Source: Erinaceus europaeus (Eukaryota; Chordata; Mammalia; Eulipotyphla; Erinaceidae). Taken from it: DNA of 64,000 nt. The stretch's first letter is position 1; each line of letters opens with the position of its first letter. The notes under the pieces are model-generated. The model was not told where the DNA came from and did no database searches. It saw nothing but the letters and a program-made list of their open reading frames with translations. The stretch spans positions 92,489,516 to 92,553,515 of the forward strand of contig NC_080171.1 in NCBI RefSeq assembly GCF_950295315.1. The letters are read 5' to 3'. The position numbers and the translations under genes were made by a program. Below are positions 1-10,615 of the stretch, piece by piece.

Positions 1-140
1 GTTCATGTTCTATCAATAAGTCACCTCCCTGATTCCCTAGCCACATACTTATCTATGAATTGCACATATACAACTATTCATTCATTCATTCATTCCCTTG
101 ACAGACATTTAAATCCTGGACTGAGTGTTGAAAAATCGAC

Positions 141-372
141 AGGGCTGGCTGGTGGTGCATCTGGTAGAGAGCACATACTATAATGTACAAAGACCCTAGT
201 TCAAGTCCCCAGTCACCACCTGCAGGGAGGAAGCTTCATAAGTGGTGAAGCAGTACTGCAGGGCTCTTACTCTCTCTTTCTTCCCCCCTCTCCCCCTCCT
301 TCTTTCTCCTTCTCCATCTATCTCCCCTTCTCAATTTCTCTATATCCAAAATAAATAAAATATCTTTACAAG
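141..372 (+). mobile_element. tRNA-derived SINE, B-type
   Basis: Head GGCTGGTGGTGCATCTGGTA, B-box-like AGTTCAAGTCCCC, CT-rich middle, tail AATAAATAAAA. Confidence 0.8.
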
Positions 373-433
373 TTAGTAATCTTGCATGGGTCTTATAATG
401 AGTTGTTATACACATAGAAATTTCTTCTTTATT

Positions 434-596
434 TTAAAGAAATTATTTATTTCTTGGATAGAGACAGAGAAATTGAGAAGGGCCTGCTCCACCACTCATG
501 AAATATCCCCCCTATAGGTAGGGACCAGGGTCTTGAACCCAGTCCGTGCACACTGTAGTGTGTGTGCTTAACCAAGTACGACACTGTCTGGCCCCA
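434..596 (-). mobile_element. tRNA-derived SINE, B-type
   Basis: Reverse of the B-type consensus: TTATTTCTTGGATAGAGACA at the tail side and CTGTCTGGCCCC at the head. Confidence 0.8.
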
Positions 597-699
597 GTTT
601 CTTCTTTCTTTAGCCATGAAGGAAAGGATTGAGGTTTGAGAGTCTGTGGGTGGGGTTGGTGTAATGAGATCTTACCTGCATGTGTGTGTGTAGTGTGTG

Positions 700-965
700 T
701 TTGTTAGGATGGAAGGAGAGTTGGTAGCTCTCTTAGAGAGAGCCCAGATCTGAAGCAGAGATGGAAGGTTGCTGGGGGAACATGGAGCAGAGGAACAGTG
801 TCCAGGCGGAAGGAACAGCATAGATGAAGCCTGCACATGGAGTCATCTAGGAACTGAGAAAAGGGAGGGTGGACAGCCAGGAAAGGGAGTAGGCAGAGGA
901 TGAGTCTAGATTCATAGTCATGAGGGCCCTTGGTGAGAGTTTTGAGTCTTATCTCATGGGGATAC
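700..965. mobile_element. Possible L2 fragment
   Basis: GTCCAGGCGGAAGGAACAGC and GAGTTTTGAGTCTTATCTCA resemble L2 internal text. Weak; nothing else is seen in 600-1030. Confidence 0.4.
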
Positions 966-1027
966 CAGTGGAAGTTTGTTTTGTCCAACTGGGGCCTTGC
1001 ACATGTGTGATTTCACCGTTCCCAGAA

Positions 1028-1204
1028 CAGTGTTTGTTTTTTTTTTTTTTTAATTCAGGAAAAGAGACAAAGAGACACAGAGAGACTCCATAGTGCCAGA
1101 GCTGCCCCTGGTGCTGCGGCATTCCACTGTGATGTTAGCGCTCAAACCGGGTCTCATGGCATAGCAAATCACACACCCTACTCAGTGAGCTATCCCTCTG
1201 GCCC
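1028..1204 (-). mobile_element. tRNA-derived SINE, diverged
   Basis: T-run, then AGAGACACAGAGAGACTCCA and a head ending AGTGAGCTATCCCTCTGGCCC. Confidence 0.65.
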
Positions 1205-1227
1205 TACCAGTGAAAGTTTCAAAACAG

Positions 1228-1527
1228 AGATAGAGGGCTGGGAGTGGCGCACCAGGTCGGGTATGCATGTTACCATGCTTGAGGACTAGGGTTCAAGCTC
1301 CCAGTCCCCACCTGCAATGGGGAAGCTTCACAGGCAATCGAGCAATGATGCAGGTATCTCTCTTTCCCTCTTTCTCCCTCTCTGTCTTCTTTCTAGTTTT
1401 CATCTTCTGTCAAAAAGAGAAAAAAAAAGACTGCCAGGAAATAGTGTTCTATAGGCACCGAGCTTCATTGATAACCCTGGTGCAGAAACAAAAACAAACA
1501 AACAAGCAAGCAAACAAACAAAAATGG
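1228..1527 (+). mobile_element. tRNA-derived SINE with 3' module
   Basis: Head GGGCTGGGAGTGGCGCACCA, CT-rich middle, then the optional 3' module (AGGCACCGAGCTTCATTGAT, ACCCTGG) and a CAAA-rich tail. Confidence 0.75.
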
Positions 1528-1849
1528 CAGGGAGAGATTTGCTCAGATTGCATTATGAGAACCCTTGAGAGATAGGCTGGAGTTCTAGCTCATAAACCCT
1601 AAGGTGCAGTTTTGGCTTCTTCCACAGCATGGCGTCCTGGTGCTGTGCCTCAGTATGAGGCTTCATGATGTTGGGCAGGCCTGGGAAACAGTGCCGGTCC
1701 CAGAATTCTCTTAGCTCTTTGCATTTTTTTCATTCTCCTGGTCCATCCTGGCTAAGTTTTAGTTCTGGAGAGGAGGGGAGGTGATTCAGACACCACCCCA
1801 CTTTCAGAGATCTATTCTGATCCAGGAGGTAGCTTTTCAGTGGCTGCTA

Positions 1850-2240
1850 CCCCAAGTGTGTGGTAATAAGTGCAGGGGCTCAGAAGCCAGACAGCTTTTC
1901 CTTCTGTGAACCAAGCATTGAGCTGAGAAGACTACATCAGGCATTCTAGACAAGAGTCTCGTCGTGTGCAAAGGCCTGTTCGCAGGGAGCCACTGTACTT
2001 GGAACTGGTGAGCAGAGCAGCCAAACTGTGTGAGAGCAGAGCAGAGGTGTGGCAGGAGGTAACTGGACGAGCCAGATTGGGTGGAGGGCCTTGAATGCTG
2101 GGTCTTTATCCTCTGGGTGCTAGGGAGCCCCAGAAGGATCTTGCGCTGAGGAGTGAATCAGGATTTCAGAACAAACAGGTGGTAGAAGACAGAGGGAGAG
2201 TGGGTCTGAGGACAATACTAAAAACTGGCTGGAGAGAGTG
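1850..2240. mobile_element. Possible L2 internal fragment
   Basis: GCAAAGGCCTGTTCGCAGGG, AGGGCCTTGAATGCTGGGTC and GAGTGAATCAGGATTTCAGA parallel L2 internal text as I remember it. Assignment tentative. Confidence 0.45.
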
Positions 2241-2317
2241 CATATCAATAGGTGAAGCCTCTCTCCCTCCACCCCCATCTGCACACAGTAAAAGAACCCT
2301 GTGTCCCTTTCTTTCCT

Positions 2318-2466
2318 TTTTTAAAAAATATTTATTTATTCACTAATGACACACACAGAGAAAACAAACAGAAGTAAAACATAATTCTGGTACATATGAT
2401 GCCCAGGTTTGCAAGCCCCATGTTTGTAAGTCCAGTACTGTAGCCATTGTGCCACCCCTGGGCTGC
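2318..2466 (-). mobile_element. tRNA-derived SINE, diverged
   Basis: TATTTATTTATTCACTAATG tail side; head ends TAGCCATTGTGCCACCCCTG. Confidence 0.6.
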
Positions 2467-2757
2467 AGTCCTATGCCCCTCTATGCCCTACCCTTACTGG
2501 GATAGTTCCCCCATTGGTGGCAGCTGAGATTCCTAGCAGTTTTACTGAAGCACTGTGATTTCCCATACATTGGGCTTCAAAGGCAATAGCGCTGAGTCCT
2601 GCTATGTGCTCCCTGTATCCTCCTAGTCTCGGTTTCCTGACGTGTGCTAACAGGGTGGTGATAACAGGGTTGTTCAGGGTTGGCTGATAGGAAATGAAGT
2701 CCGAAGCATCGTGCTTTGTAGTCTTTATTTCTCTGTTGGAAAAAAAAATATATAACT

Positions 2758-2887
2758 GGGGGCCAGGTGGTGGCAAATCTAGTTAAGCAGGGCTGTAGGT
2801 GTCTCTCTCCATCTCCCTCTCCGTCCCCTCTCAATTTTTCCTCTGTCTCTATTCAACAATTAATAAATAAAATATTAAAAAATAACT
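2758..2887 (+). mobile_element. tRNA-derived SINE, B-type with internal deletion
   Basis: GGGGGCCAGGTGGTGGCAAA joins directly to AGCAGGGCTGTAGGTGTCTC; the B-box middle is missing. Tail AATAAATAAAAT. Confidence 0.75.
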
Positions 2888-3073
2888 TAAAAGAAAAATA
2901 TAACTGCCCAGCAGTCTATATTGTAATATGTCCAGGGAGTCCTTTTCTGTGGCCACAAATTTGTCATCTGAACTGGAAGCAAAGTGTCCCCCCACAGCCT
3001 TGGAGGAGAGCTCTTGTGGGACACTGATGCTGTTGGAATCATTTACATTTCCCTTACTGGGCTTGAACCAGAT

Positions 3074-3349
3074 CTTTATTTTTGTTACATTTATTTATTT
3101 TATCTTTTGTTTCCCTTGTTTTTTTATTGTTGTTGTTATTGATGTCGCTGTTGTTGGCTAGGACAGAGAGAAATGGAGAGAGGAGGGGAAGACAGAGAGG
3201 GGGAGAGAAAAATAGACACCTGCAGGCCTGCTTCACTGCTTGTGAAGCAACTCCGCTGCAGGTGGGGAGCCGGGGGCTCAAACCCGAATCCTTACACAGG
3301 TCCTTGCGCTTTGTGCCACGTGCACTCACTGTGCTACCACCTGACTCCT
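3074..3349 (-). mobile_element. tRNA-derived SINE, A-type
   Basis: Near-complete reverse of the A-type: TTATTTTATCTTTTGTTTCC, AGAGAGAAATGGAGAGAGGA, GCAGGTGGGGAGCCGGGGGC, ending CTACCACCTGACTCC. Confidence 0.9.
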
Positions 3350-3480
3350 GAACTAGATCTTTTTGTTTGGGGCGGGGGGTGAGGGCGGTCATTTCCAGTG
3401 CTTCACTATTCTGGTGGATTTTTTTTTTTTTTTTTTTTTTTTACCATTATGCTGTCTCATTATGCTCCACTTTTTCACTT

Positions 3481-3728
3481 TTTAAAAAATTTTTTTATTT
3501 AAGAAAGGATTAATTAACAAAACCATAGGGTAGGAGGGGTACAACTCCACACAATTCCCACCGCCCAATCTCCATATCCCACCCCCTCCCCAGTAGCTTT
3601 CCCATTCTCTATCCCTCTGGGAGCATGGACCCAGGGTCATTGAGGGTTGCAGAAGATAGAAGGTCTGGCTTCTGTAATTGCTTCCCCGCTGAGCATGGGC
3701 GTTGACTGGTCGGTCCATACTCCCAGAT
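3481..3728 (-). mobile_element. L1-like LINE 3' end fragment (antisense)
   Basis: About 250 bases of the same 3'-terminal family: TACAACTCCACACAATTCCC, TTGCAGAAGATAGAAGGTCT, TGGGCGTTGACTGGTCGGTC. Antisense poly(A) lies at its left. Confidence 0.65.
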
Positions 3729-3885
3729 TTTTTTTTTAAGATAGAGGCAGAAAGGTGGGGGTGGGGTGGAGAGGGGGAGGTAGCCACAGTACCCAAGTAC
3801 CTAAGTGTCCATCAATGTGGTGGGCTGGGCACAAACCATAGCAAAGCAGATGCACTATCCACGTGAGCTATTTTGTAGCCCCTGA
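3729..3885 (-). mobile_element. tRNA-derived SINE, diverged
   Basis: T-run plus AAGATAGAGGCAGAAAGGTG, ending GAGCTATTTTGTAGCCCC; directly beside the L1-like 3' end. Confidence 0.55.
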
Positions 3886-4162
3886 ACCATGTCTTATTTG
3901 CCTTTTAGCCCCCACACTCAGCCTCCAGCTGACCTATTCTAATTCTCATAAATACAAAATAAGCAAACAAAAATTTAAGTCAAAGAGTTATAGACTTGTT
4001 CGTCAACCCCAGCAGTATCTTAATCTCTTGGATGGAGAATCCGAGAGAGACACAACTCTTCTAATGTCACCCTGCCCAGTAGCGACCAAACTTAACACCT
4101 GTTCATCTCTCCTTCATTCAAATATTTGTTGCAATTTTAACTTTGAAAATGTGGATAACTTA

Positions 4163-4437
4163 GGGAGTTGGGCGGTAGCGCAGCTGTTTAAGTGTACGTG
4201 GCGCAAAGTACAAGGACCGGCATAAGGATTCCAGTTCGAGTCCCTGGCTCCCCACCTGCAGGGGAGTCGCTTCACAAGCAGTAAAGCAGGTCTGCAGGTG
4301 TCTATCTTTCTCTCCCCCTCTCTGTCTTCCCCTCCTCTCTCCATTTCTCTCTGTCCTATCCAACAACAACGACAACAATAAAAAACAAGGGCAACAAAAG
4401 GGAATAAATAAATATTTAAACATTTTTTTTAGAAATA
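4163..4437 (+). mobile_element. tRNA-derived SINE, A-type
   Basis: Starts GGGAGTTGGGCGGTAGCGCA and ends in AATAAATAAATATTT. Target duplication TGGATAACTTA at 4152-4162 and 4438-4448. Confidence 0.93.
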
Positions 4438-4449
4438 TGGATAACTTAA

Positions 4450-5530
4450 AAATCCCCAAGTTGAATTGAAGAAGGATGACAATGGCATTGGGGGGGGGGT
4501 TACCCAGAAAATTTCAGGGAATATCTTGGCTAGAAGGACCTAGAGGGTATTCTGTCTAATCTTCCTGTCTTTCATTTGGGGAAACTGAGAGGCAGTAGCT
4601 TTTTCAGGGTCTCTAAGTAGTGGGAATCAGAGAGAGTCTCTTAAGACTCCGTTTTCAGTAACTAGCAGGAGGTGGGTGAGCCCAGCCCAGGGTTTTATGT
4701 GTAGGAAAGTGAATCAAAACATGCACAATGGTTTCCTGGGGGAAGTTTTGGTTTTTAATTGTCTTGAAAAGCACTATTTCCAGAACTCTGTGTGCCCATG
4801 TGATGTCTGTGGAGTGGGGCCTGGCACAGACTAAGCCACAGGGTCCTATGATGAAGCTGATGTGCCCAGGAGAGGCTCACCTCTCCTCTGCCCAGCCCAG
4901 TCATGATCAAGGAAGAAGCCCTGGGGTAGGGGCTTGAGGGGTTGGGGGGTGATTCTGACCTGTGTGGGTGAGTAGTAGCAAGGAATCTGCGGTGTTCCCC
5001 AGAGGGGCTCCAGGGAGGTCTCAGGGGATGTCCCATCCTGACTTCCCAGGTAGCCACCAGCTAGGCCCCTGCAGAGATGAAACGGGTTCCAATCCAAGTG
5101 ATTGAAAATCTTCCTCTGCCTCAGATCCAGCCCCTTCCCCAGACAGATTCAGGCTCAAGAACCAGCTACATCTCTCCAGATTGCATTTCCCTGTGGGCCA
5201 TGCCTCTGATCCTTTGCTTTTGCTGATCCCTCAGTCTGACTTGCTGGTTTTCATTTTTCACTCAAAGTTCTTCTCAAGTGCTCCTCCACCGAAGCTCACT
5301 AGGCCCTGACTTCTCCCAGTGTGGTGCTTCCGCAGCTAACAGCCACTTGTGTGTGCTAACTTGAGACCCCATGGATTCCCCACTGACCCCGATGTTGGGC
5401 GGCAGGGCTGGCACAGAGGATACAGAGAGGGAAAGGAGACAAGCATTTATGAATTAGGGATCAGCATGGTCATTTGCCTTCTGTGTTTGAGAAATGTGAT
5501 CTGTATGGTATTCTATGCAGTGAATATTTT
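4450..5530. other. Unassigned upstream sequence
   Basis: About 1.1 kb with no SINE, no recognised exon and only short accidental open frames. Contains a G-run near 4490. Nothing further supported. Confidence 0.5.
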
Positions 5531-5706
5531 TGGTTTTATTTAATTGTAATTTTATTACAGATTTGTTTATTAATGAGGAGAGGGGGAGGGAGAGGGAGAG
5601 AAACAGAATGCAGAATGTCACAGTGGCACTAGTATGTGTGAGCTTAAACTCAGAACCTTGCACTTGACAGTACAAGATTTTATCCACTGCACCACCTCCT
5701 GGGTCA
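5531..5706 (-). mobile_element. tRNA-derived SINE, diverged
   Basis: ATTTGTTTATTAATGAGGAG then AGGGGGAGGGAGAGGGAGAG; head end CCACTGCACCACCTCCTGGG. Confidence 0.65.
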
Positions 5707-5711
5707 CAGTG

Positions 5712-5742
5712 TGTTTTGTTTTGTTTTGTTTTGTTTTGTTTT
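5712..5742. repeat. (TGTTT)n microsatellite
   Basis: Six perfect GTTTT units. Confidence 0.95.
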
Positions 5743-5744
5743 AC

Positions 5745-5882
5745 TTAACAGTGTAAGGCTTCAGAGTCAGATAACCCTGGATTCAAACCCCTGCTTTGCA
5801 CTTCCTACTATATGACCTTGATCTTAACCTCTTTAAACCTCAATTTCCCTTCCTATGAAATGGGCAGGATATGAGCTATAGA
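5745..5882 (+). mobile_element. MIR fragment
   Basis: Follows the MIR order: CAGATAACCCTGGATTCAAA, TATATGACCTTGATCTTAAC, CTCAATTTCCCTTCCTATGA, AAATGGG. Confidence 0.75.
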
Positions 5883-5932
5883 TTTGGATTTTGGAGAAGT
5901 ATGGTCAAGAAGACAAGGCTTATAAAGTGCTT

Positions 5933-6140
5933 ATCAGGGCACACCTGGTAGAATGCACACATTATAGCACAAAGACTTGGGTTCAATCACCTAGTCCCTA
6001 CCTGCAGGGGGAAGCTTTACAAGTGGAGAAATAGTGCTACAGCATTCTCTCTCTGTGTGTCTGTCTGTCTGTCTCTGTCTCTCTCTTTTCTTCTTCCCTC
6101 TATCTCTATCCTAAGTAAATACTTAAACCAAACAAAAAAC
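5933..6140 (+). mobile_element. tRNA-derived SINE, B-type
   Basis: CACACCTGGTAGAATGCACA, GGTTCAATCACCTAGTCCCT, CTGT-rich middle, AAGTAAATA tail. Confidence 0.75.
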
Positions 6141-6218
6141 CAAAATGCTTATTGTATTATCTGGTTCATAATGAGCTTATTTTCATTGTTATTCCCAGAG
6201 TTTTGGTCCTCTAAGGCA

Positions 6219-6361
6219 ACTTGTTCAGGTAGATAGATAGGTAGAGAAAGAGACAGAGATACAGAGAGACACAGACAGAGAGGGAAAGATCCCAGAGCAT
6301 TAGTGGAGCCGACTGGAACCTGGGTCATGTGCATTGTCCATGTGACCTATCTCAGCAGCCC
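6219..6361 (-). mobile_element. tRNA-derived SINE, diverged
   Basis: AGATAGATAGGTAGAGAAAG then head side GTGACCTATCTCAGCAGCCC. Confidence 0.65.
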
Positions 6362-6715
6362 TTACTGTGAGCTTCTTTGTGTTGGAAGGTAGGTGTTTCA
6401 GGAGGAGACACCAAGATTTGGAGCAGGTACACACCTTCTCCGGAGTCCCACTCAGCCAGTGGCTGAGAGAAGAAACCAAGTCATAGGGTCCTGGCCTCCA
6501 ACTCCACCCACTGTTCTCTCCTCCCACTCTTAACCCCCTGGGCCTATTTTGTTGCCCAGATCTGGGAAGGCTTTGTTTGGGGATTGTTTTTCCTAAGAAG
6601 TTTCTTCTGTGGAGCCACTGGATGACTCAGAGGACTGAGTCACCAGGAAGCTGAGCCCTGGGAGAGGAGTGGGGAGGGACAGAAGAGGAGGGAAAGGAGA
6701 GAAAGGGAAAATAAT

Positions 6716-7009
6716 TTTTTTTAAATTTTCCTTTTTGTTGCCATTTTTTATTATTGTTGTTATTGATGTTGTCATTGGATAGGACAGAGAGAAATGGAGA
6801 GAGGAGGGGAAGACAGAGAGGGGGAGAGAAAGAAAGACATTTGCAGACCTGCTTCACCTCTTGTGAAGCGACTCCCCTGCAGATGGGGAGCCGGGGGCTC
6901 AAACCTGGATCCTTAAGCTGGCGCTGGGGGCTCAAACCTGGATCCTTAAGCTGGTCCTTGTGTTTTGCACCACCTGCGCTTAACCCGCTGTGCTACCACC
7001 AGACTCCCA
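6716..7009 (-). mobile_element. tRNA-derived SINE, A-type, with internal duplication
   Basis: Standard reverse A-type text, but the segment GGGGCTCAAACCTGGATCCT plus TAAGCTGG occurs twice in tandem (about 6895-6955). Confidence 0.9.
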
Positions 7010-7540
7010 AGGGAAAATAATCTTATCTCCTACCTCCATGCCAACCCTGGTTCTTCTACTGCTGGGTTGGCTAGATCTGACAAGCCCTTTTTCCTGCCTG
7101 GCCTTGATTTACCCAAGGGATGGTGAAGGGATGGTGTTAGGCTTTGATGAGGGGTTCCCTGTGCAAAGCTGAGCCTCACAACCTCAGGCTCTTGAGGTTC
7201 CATTCTCAATCTGGAGACTCAGAACCTAGGTGTGGGGTCTGAACATCATGTTTTCTAGAGCTCCCTGGTGATTCTGCAGCACTCCTGGTTTGCAGAAGTG
7301 TTTGTGGACCACTTGCTCCAAGTGCTTCTTGGCTGGGCCTCAGGGTGGCTGCCTCTGCTTTGTCCTCCACAAAGGCCTGGAGAGCTCACTGCTTTTGCTG
7401 ATAATTTTGCACAAGCTAGCCCTTTGCTGCTGATTTGGCTTAGTTGAAGTGGGTGGACTTTCTTTTCTTTTCTTTTCTTTTTTTGCCTCCAGGATTATTG
7501 ATGGGGCTCGATACCAGCACTATGAATCCACTGCTCTTTA
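7010..7540. other. Unassigned upstream sequence
   Basis: No recognised exon or repeat apart from a T-rich run near 7461-7484. Confidence 0.5.
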
Positions 7541-7775
7541 TGGCCAATTTTTTCTTTTTCTTTTTTTTTTTTTATAGGACAGAGAGAAAATGAGAGGGGG
7601 AAAGGAAGATACAGAGGGAAAGAGACAGAGAGATAGATACCTGCCAACCTGCTTCACTGCTTGTAAAGTGAACCCATGCAGGTGGGGAACTGGGGGATTG
7701 AACCAGGATACTCACACTGGTCCTTATACTTCATACTATGTGCACTTAGTCCAGTGTGCCACTGCCTAGCCTCCG
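7541..7775 (-). mobile_element. tRNA-derived SINE
   Basis: T-run, ATAGGACAGAGAGAAAATGA, GCAGGTGGGGAACTGGGGGA, end CAGTGTGCCACTGCCTAGCC. Confidence 0.8.
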
Positions 7776-7925
7776 ACTTTTCTTCCCCCTTAAATAGTCT
7801 CATACATACATCAGATTGGCATTACTGAGGTCCTGAGGCTCCAGGTTCAATCCCTAGCACCACCACTTTCCAGAACTGAATTTTCTCCCCCCCCCACAAA
7901 CAAATATGTAAAATACATGCTTTTT

Positions 7926-8001
7926 AAAGAGAGAAAGAGACAGAGAAAGGAAGAAGGGAAGAGAGGGAGGGAGGGAGGAAGGAAGGAAAAAAGGAAGAAA
8001 G
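7926..8001. repeat. Purine-only (GGAA/GGGA)n tract
   Basis: Seventy-odd bases of almost pure A/G, probably an expanded SINE tail. Confidence 0.8.
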
Positions 8002-8002
8002 A

Positions 8003-8190
8003 TGGGGCTGGCAAAATATCTCATTTGGGTAGTGTGTTGCTTTGTCGTGTATGCAGCCCAGGTTTGAGCCTGGCCTCCAAACACTAGAGGAAGCTTTGGT
8101 GCTGTAGTTTCTTTTTTCTTTTCTTTTTTTCTCTCACCCCTCACTACCCCATCTCACTCTCTCTGAAAAAGTCAATCCAAAATAGTGAAG
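8003..8190 (+). mobile_element. tRNA-derived SINE, F-type
   Basis: GGGGCTGGCAAAATATCTCA, CCCAGGTTTGAGCCTGGCCT, AGGAAGCTTTGGTGCTGTAG, then CT-rich and GAAAAAGTC. Confidence 0.65.
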
Positions 8191-8934
8191 TCTCAGAGGT
8201 GACAAAAAGGAAAAAAAAAGTTGCTACTAAGTACATCATATTGATGTATGTGGCATGGTCCATGGAGCGTGATCTAAGGTCTATGTGACATGGGACATGC
8301 ATCGGTGCATACATATAGGACAAGGTCTGAGGAAGGCCATGGTGAGGGGCATAGAGAGCATGGTGTGTGTGACAGTGACTTGTTACAGAGTGCATACTAC
8401 CAGGACAAACAACCAGAGCCCAGGGTTTGATATGTAACAGCAGGGCCTGCTTCTGCACCAGAAGGATTCTTTCAAGTCAGCGCTGGGGCCCCAGCTGGCG
8501 GCAGCAGGAGCCAGTTTTCTCCTCTCACAAAGGCTTGTCTGTTTTGTCCTCCTCCTTCTTGTTTCTTTAGTTGCCAAAGGGTGGGAGTATCCCAGAGGAT
8601 TGGGCCTCAGTGTAGCCGCCACCAGCCCTCCAGCTCAGATGGGGGGTCAAGGCTTTGGGTCAAATCCATGGCTCAGGAAGATCCTGCTGGCCCCTAGGTC
8701 CCCCCTTTCAGAGGCTGCTCTGAACACAAGCTTGGCTAGGGTTGAGCAGGGTAATTTTCCTTTAAACCATCCTCTTTCATACTCCCTGGCTATGGCTGCT
8801 GGCTATGAAGGTGTCTAGAGAGGAGAGAGGGCTGTGCAGGGCTGCTGGGCTAGGGAGTGAGAGAGGACCTCTACCAGCTGTTAGTTGAGGGGAGGTAGAA
8901 ATGGGGAGAGGAGAGACAACAGCTCACAGACCAG

Positions 8935-9065
8935 CATCTCTTGAGCCCTTCTGGCACCCAGATTAACTCCTTCATCTGCACAAGTGCTCAATAGCCTGAT
9001 GAGGATACCAAGGCTCAGAGAAGTGAAGAACTTGCCCAAGGTCCTTGAACTCTAGACCTCAGCTC
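8935..9065. mobile_element. MIR/L2-like fragment
   Basis: GAGGATACCAAGGCTCAGAG then AGTGAAGAACTTGCCCAAGG is the conserved MIR/L2 3' text. Confidence 0.65.
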
Positions 9066-9084
9066 ATTGGAGGCAGGATGTTGA

Positions 9085-9088
<4 letters not shown>

Positions 9089-9128
<40 letters not shown>
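9089..9128. repeat. (AT)n microsatellite
   Basis: About 40 bases of perfect AT alternation followed by AT-rich sequence. Confidence 0.95.
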
Positions 9129-9131
<3 letters not shown>

Positions 9132-9154
9132 TTAAAAATATATATAATACATAT

Positions 9155-9312
9155 ATTTAAGATTTATTTTTTTATAATAAATAACTAGTAAGTCTGTGAG
9201 AAAGGAGGAAAAAGAGTACCAGAGCATCACTCTGGCATGTGTGATGCTGGGGATACAACTTTGGATCTAATGCTTAAGAGACCAGTGTTTTATGCACTGC
9301 GCCATCTTATGT
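9155..9312 (-). mobile_element. tRNA-derived SINE, C/D-type
   Basis: TTAAGATTTATTTTTTTATA tail side; CCAGAGCATCACTCTGGCAT; head TTTTATGCACTGCGCCATCT. Confidence 0.65.
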
Positions 9313-9562
9313 TGAAGGCATGTTAACGCAAAGTTAGGTGATACAGAGGATGTTGTTGGGGGTGGTCAGTGGGAGGGAGATAAGGCTGCAAGAATCCATG
9401 AGCGTCAGGTCTCGAAGGATCTTGAATACAAACCTGGGAGGTCTGACTTCTGTCTGCACTGGGGGCTGTGGAAGGGTCTCAAATAGGGAATGATGCAATA
9501 GCACTAGATTACAGAGATCCTGAAATGAGCGGTGGGGGTAGGAAGGAGTGTAAGAAGGAGAA

Positions 9563-9857
9563 TGTGGGGTCGGCTGGTGGCTCACCTGATTAAGTACACT
9601 TATCACCATGTGCAAGCACCCACTCCTCACTTGCAGGGAGCCACCTCATGAGCAGTAAAGCAGCAGGTCTGCAGGTGTCCTCTCTCTCTCTCTCCTTAAC
9701 TCCATTCCCTTCTCAATTTCTCTCAGTCCTGTCCTACCAAGTATAACAAAAAAAAAAAAGAAAAAAGAAAAAGAAAAATGGCCACTGGGAGCAGTGGATT
9801 TGTAGTGCTGGCACTGAGCCCCAGTGATAACCCTGGTGACAAAAAAAAAAAAAAAAA
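9563..9857 (+). mobile_element. tRNA-derived SINE with 3' module
   Basis: GGGGTCGGCTGGTGGCTCAC head, CT-rich middle, then GAGCAGTGGATTTGTAGTGC, TGAGCCCCAGTGATAACCCT and poly(A). Confidence 0.85.
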
Positions 9858-9859
9858 GG

Positions 9860-9889
9860 AGTGTGTGTGTGTGTGTGTGTGTGTGTGTT
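9860..9889. repeat. (GT)n microsatellite
   Basis: About 28 bases of GT right after the SINE poly(A). Confidence 0.95.
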
Positions 9890-10230
9890 CTCTCAACTGT
9901 ACCTCAACCTTTGCATACTCTCATGGGAAGACTGATGATTCCTTCTGAAAATGCTTGAGAAGATTCTAGAAGCTCCTTGAGAGACAGGTACCTACCTGGA
10001 GGAGAATGTTCTGGCAGGTGACTGAGAGGGTGGAGGTAAGGCCGGAAGCACACCAGGGTGAGGTAACAGCACCCCTGTGTCCAACCACATGAAAGGCCCA
10101 GTGTTTTGAGTACTGACTCTAATTGAGTTATTTCCCATGGTTATGATCACTCTCTGAGCTGAGAAAGGAGAAACAGCATTCCAGGACCGTAACATTATTT
10201 ATGTCTGAGAGGAGAACATACTCAAAAGAA

Positions 10231-10362
10231 AACCTACTGAGTAGCCTAGAAGGTGATACAGTAGATAAAACACTGGACTTTCAAGCATGGAGTCCTAAAG
10301 TTCAATATCTGACATCACATGCACCAGAGTGATGCTTTAGTTTTCTCTTTGTCTAATCAACA
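10231..10362 (+). mobile_element. tRNA-derived SINE, D-type
   Basis: GTAGATAAAACACTGGACTT then TCAAGCATGGAGTCCTAAAG; CACCAGAGTGATGCTTTAGT. Same type as 29533. Confidence 0.65.
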
Positions 10363-10615
10363 CATCTTTTTTAACTTTTTTGAAATGAAAACAATTAATA
10401 ACAATAAAAACATTGTTGAGCTCCTGGTAGTTCTATTGTACTAAAAAGAGTAAGATAAATTGCAAGGAATCTCTGACTAGTGTTTGGATAGTGTTTCCAT
10501 TGTTAATATATATATTTTTAACTTGTCTAATGCTCTCATGTGGTTCCAGGGATTTGAACCTGGGTCTTTGGGTATAGAAAAGTATATGATCTACCAGGTG
10601 AGCTACCAGGTGAGA

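Noticed and set aside
3082..3382. Recurrent open frames reading DRTERNGERRGRQRGGEKDRH on many sites and both strands
   Set aside because: They are translations of the A-type SINE body, repeated at every SINE copy; no independent gene evidence.
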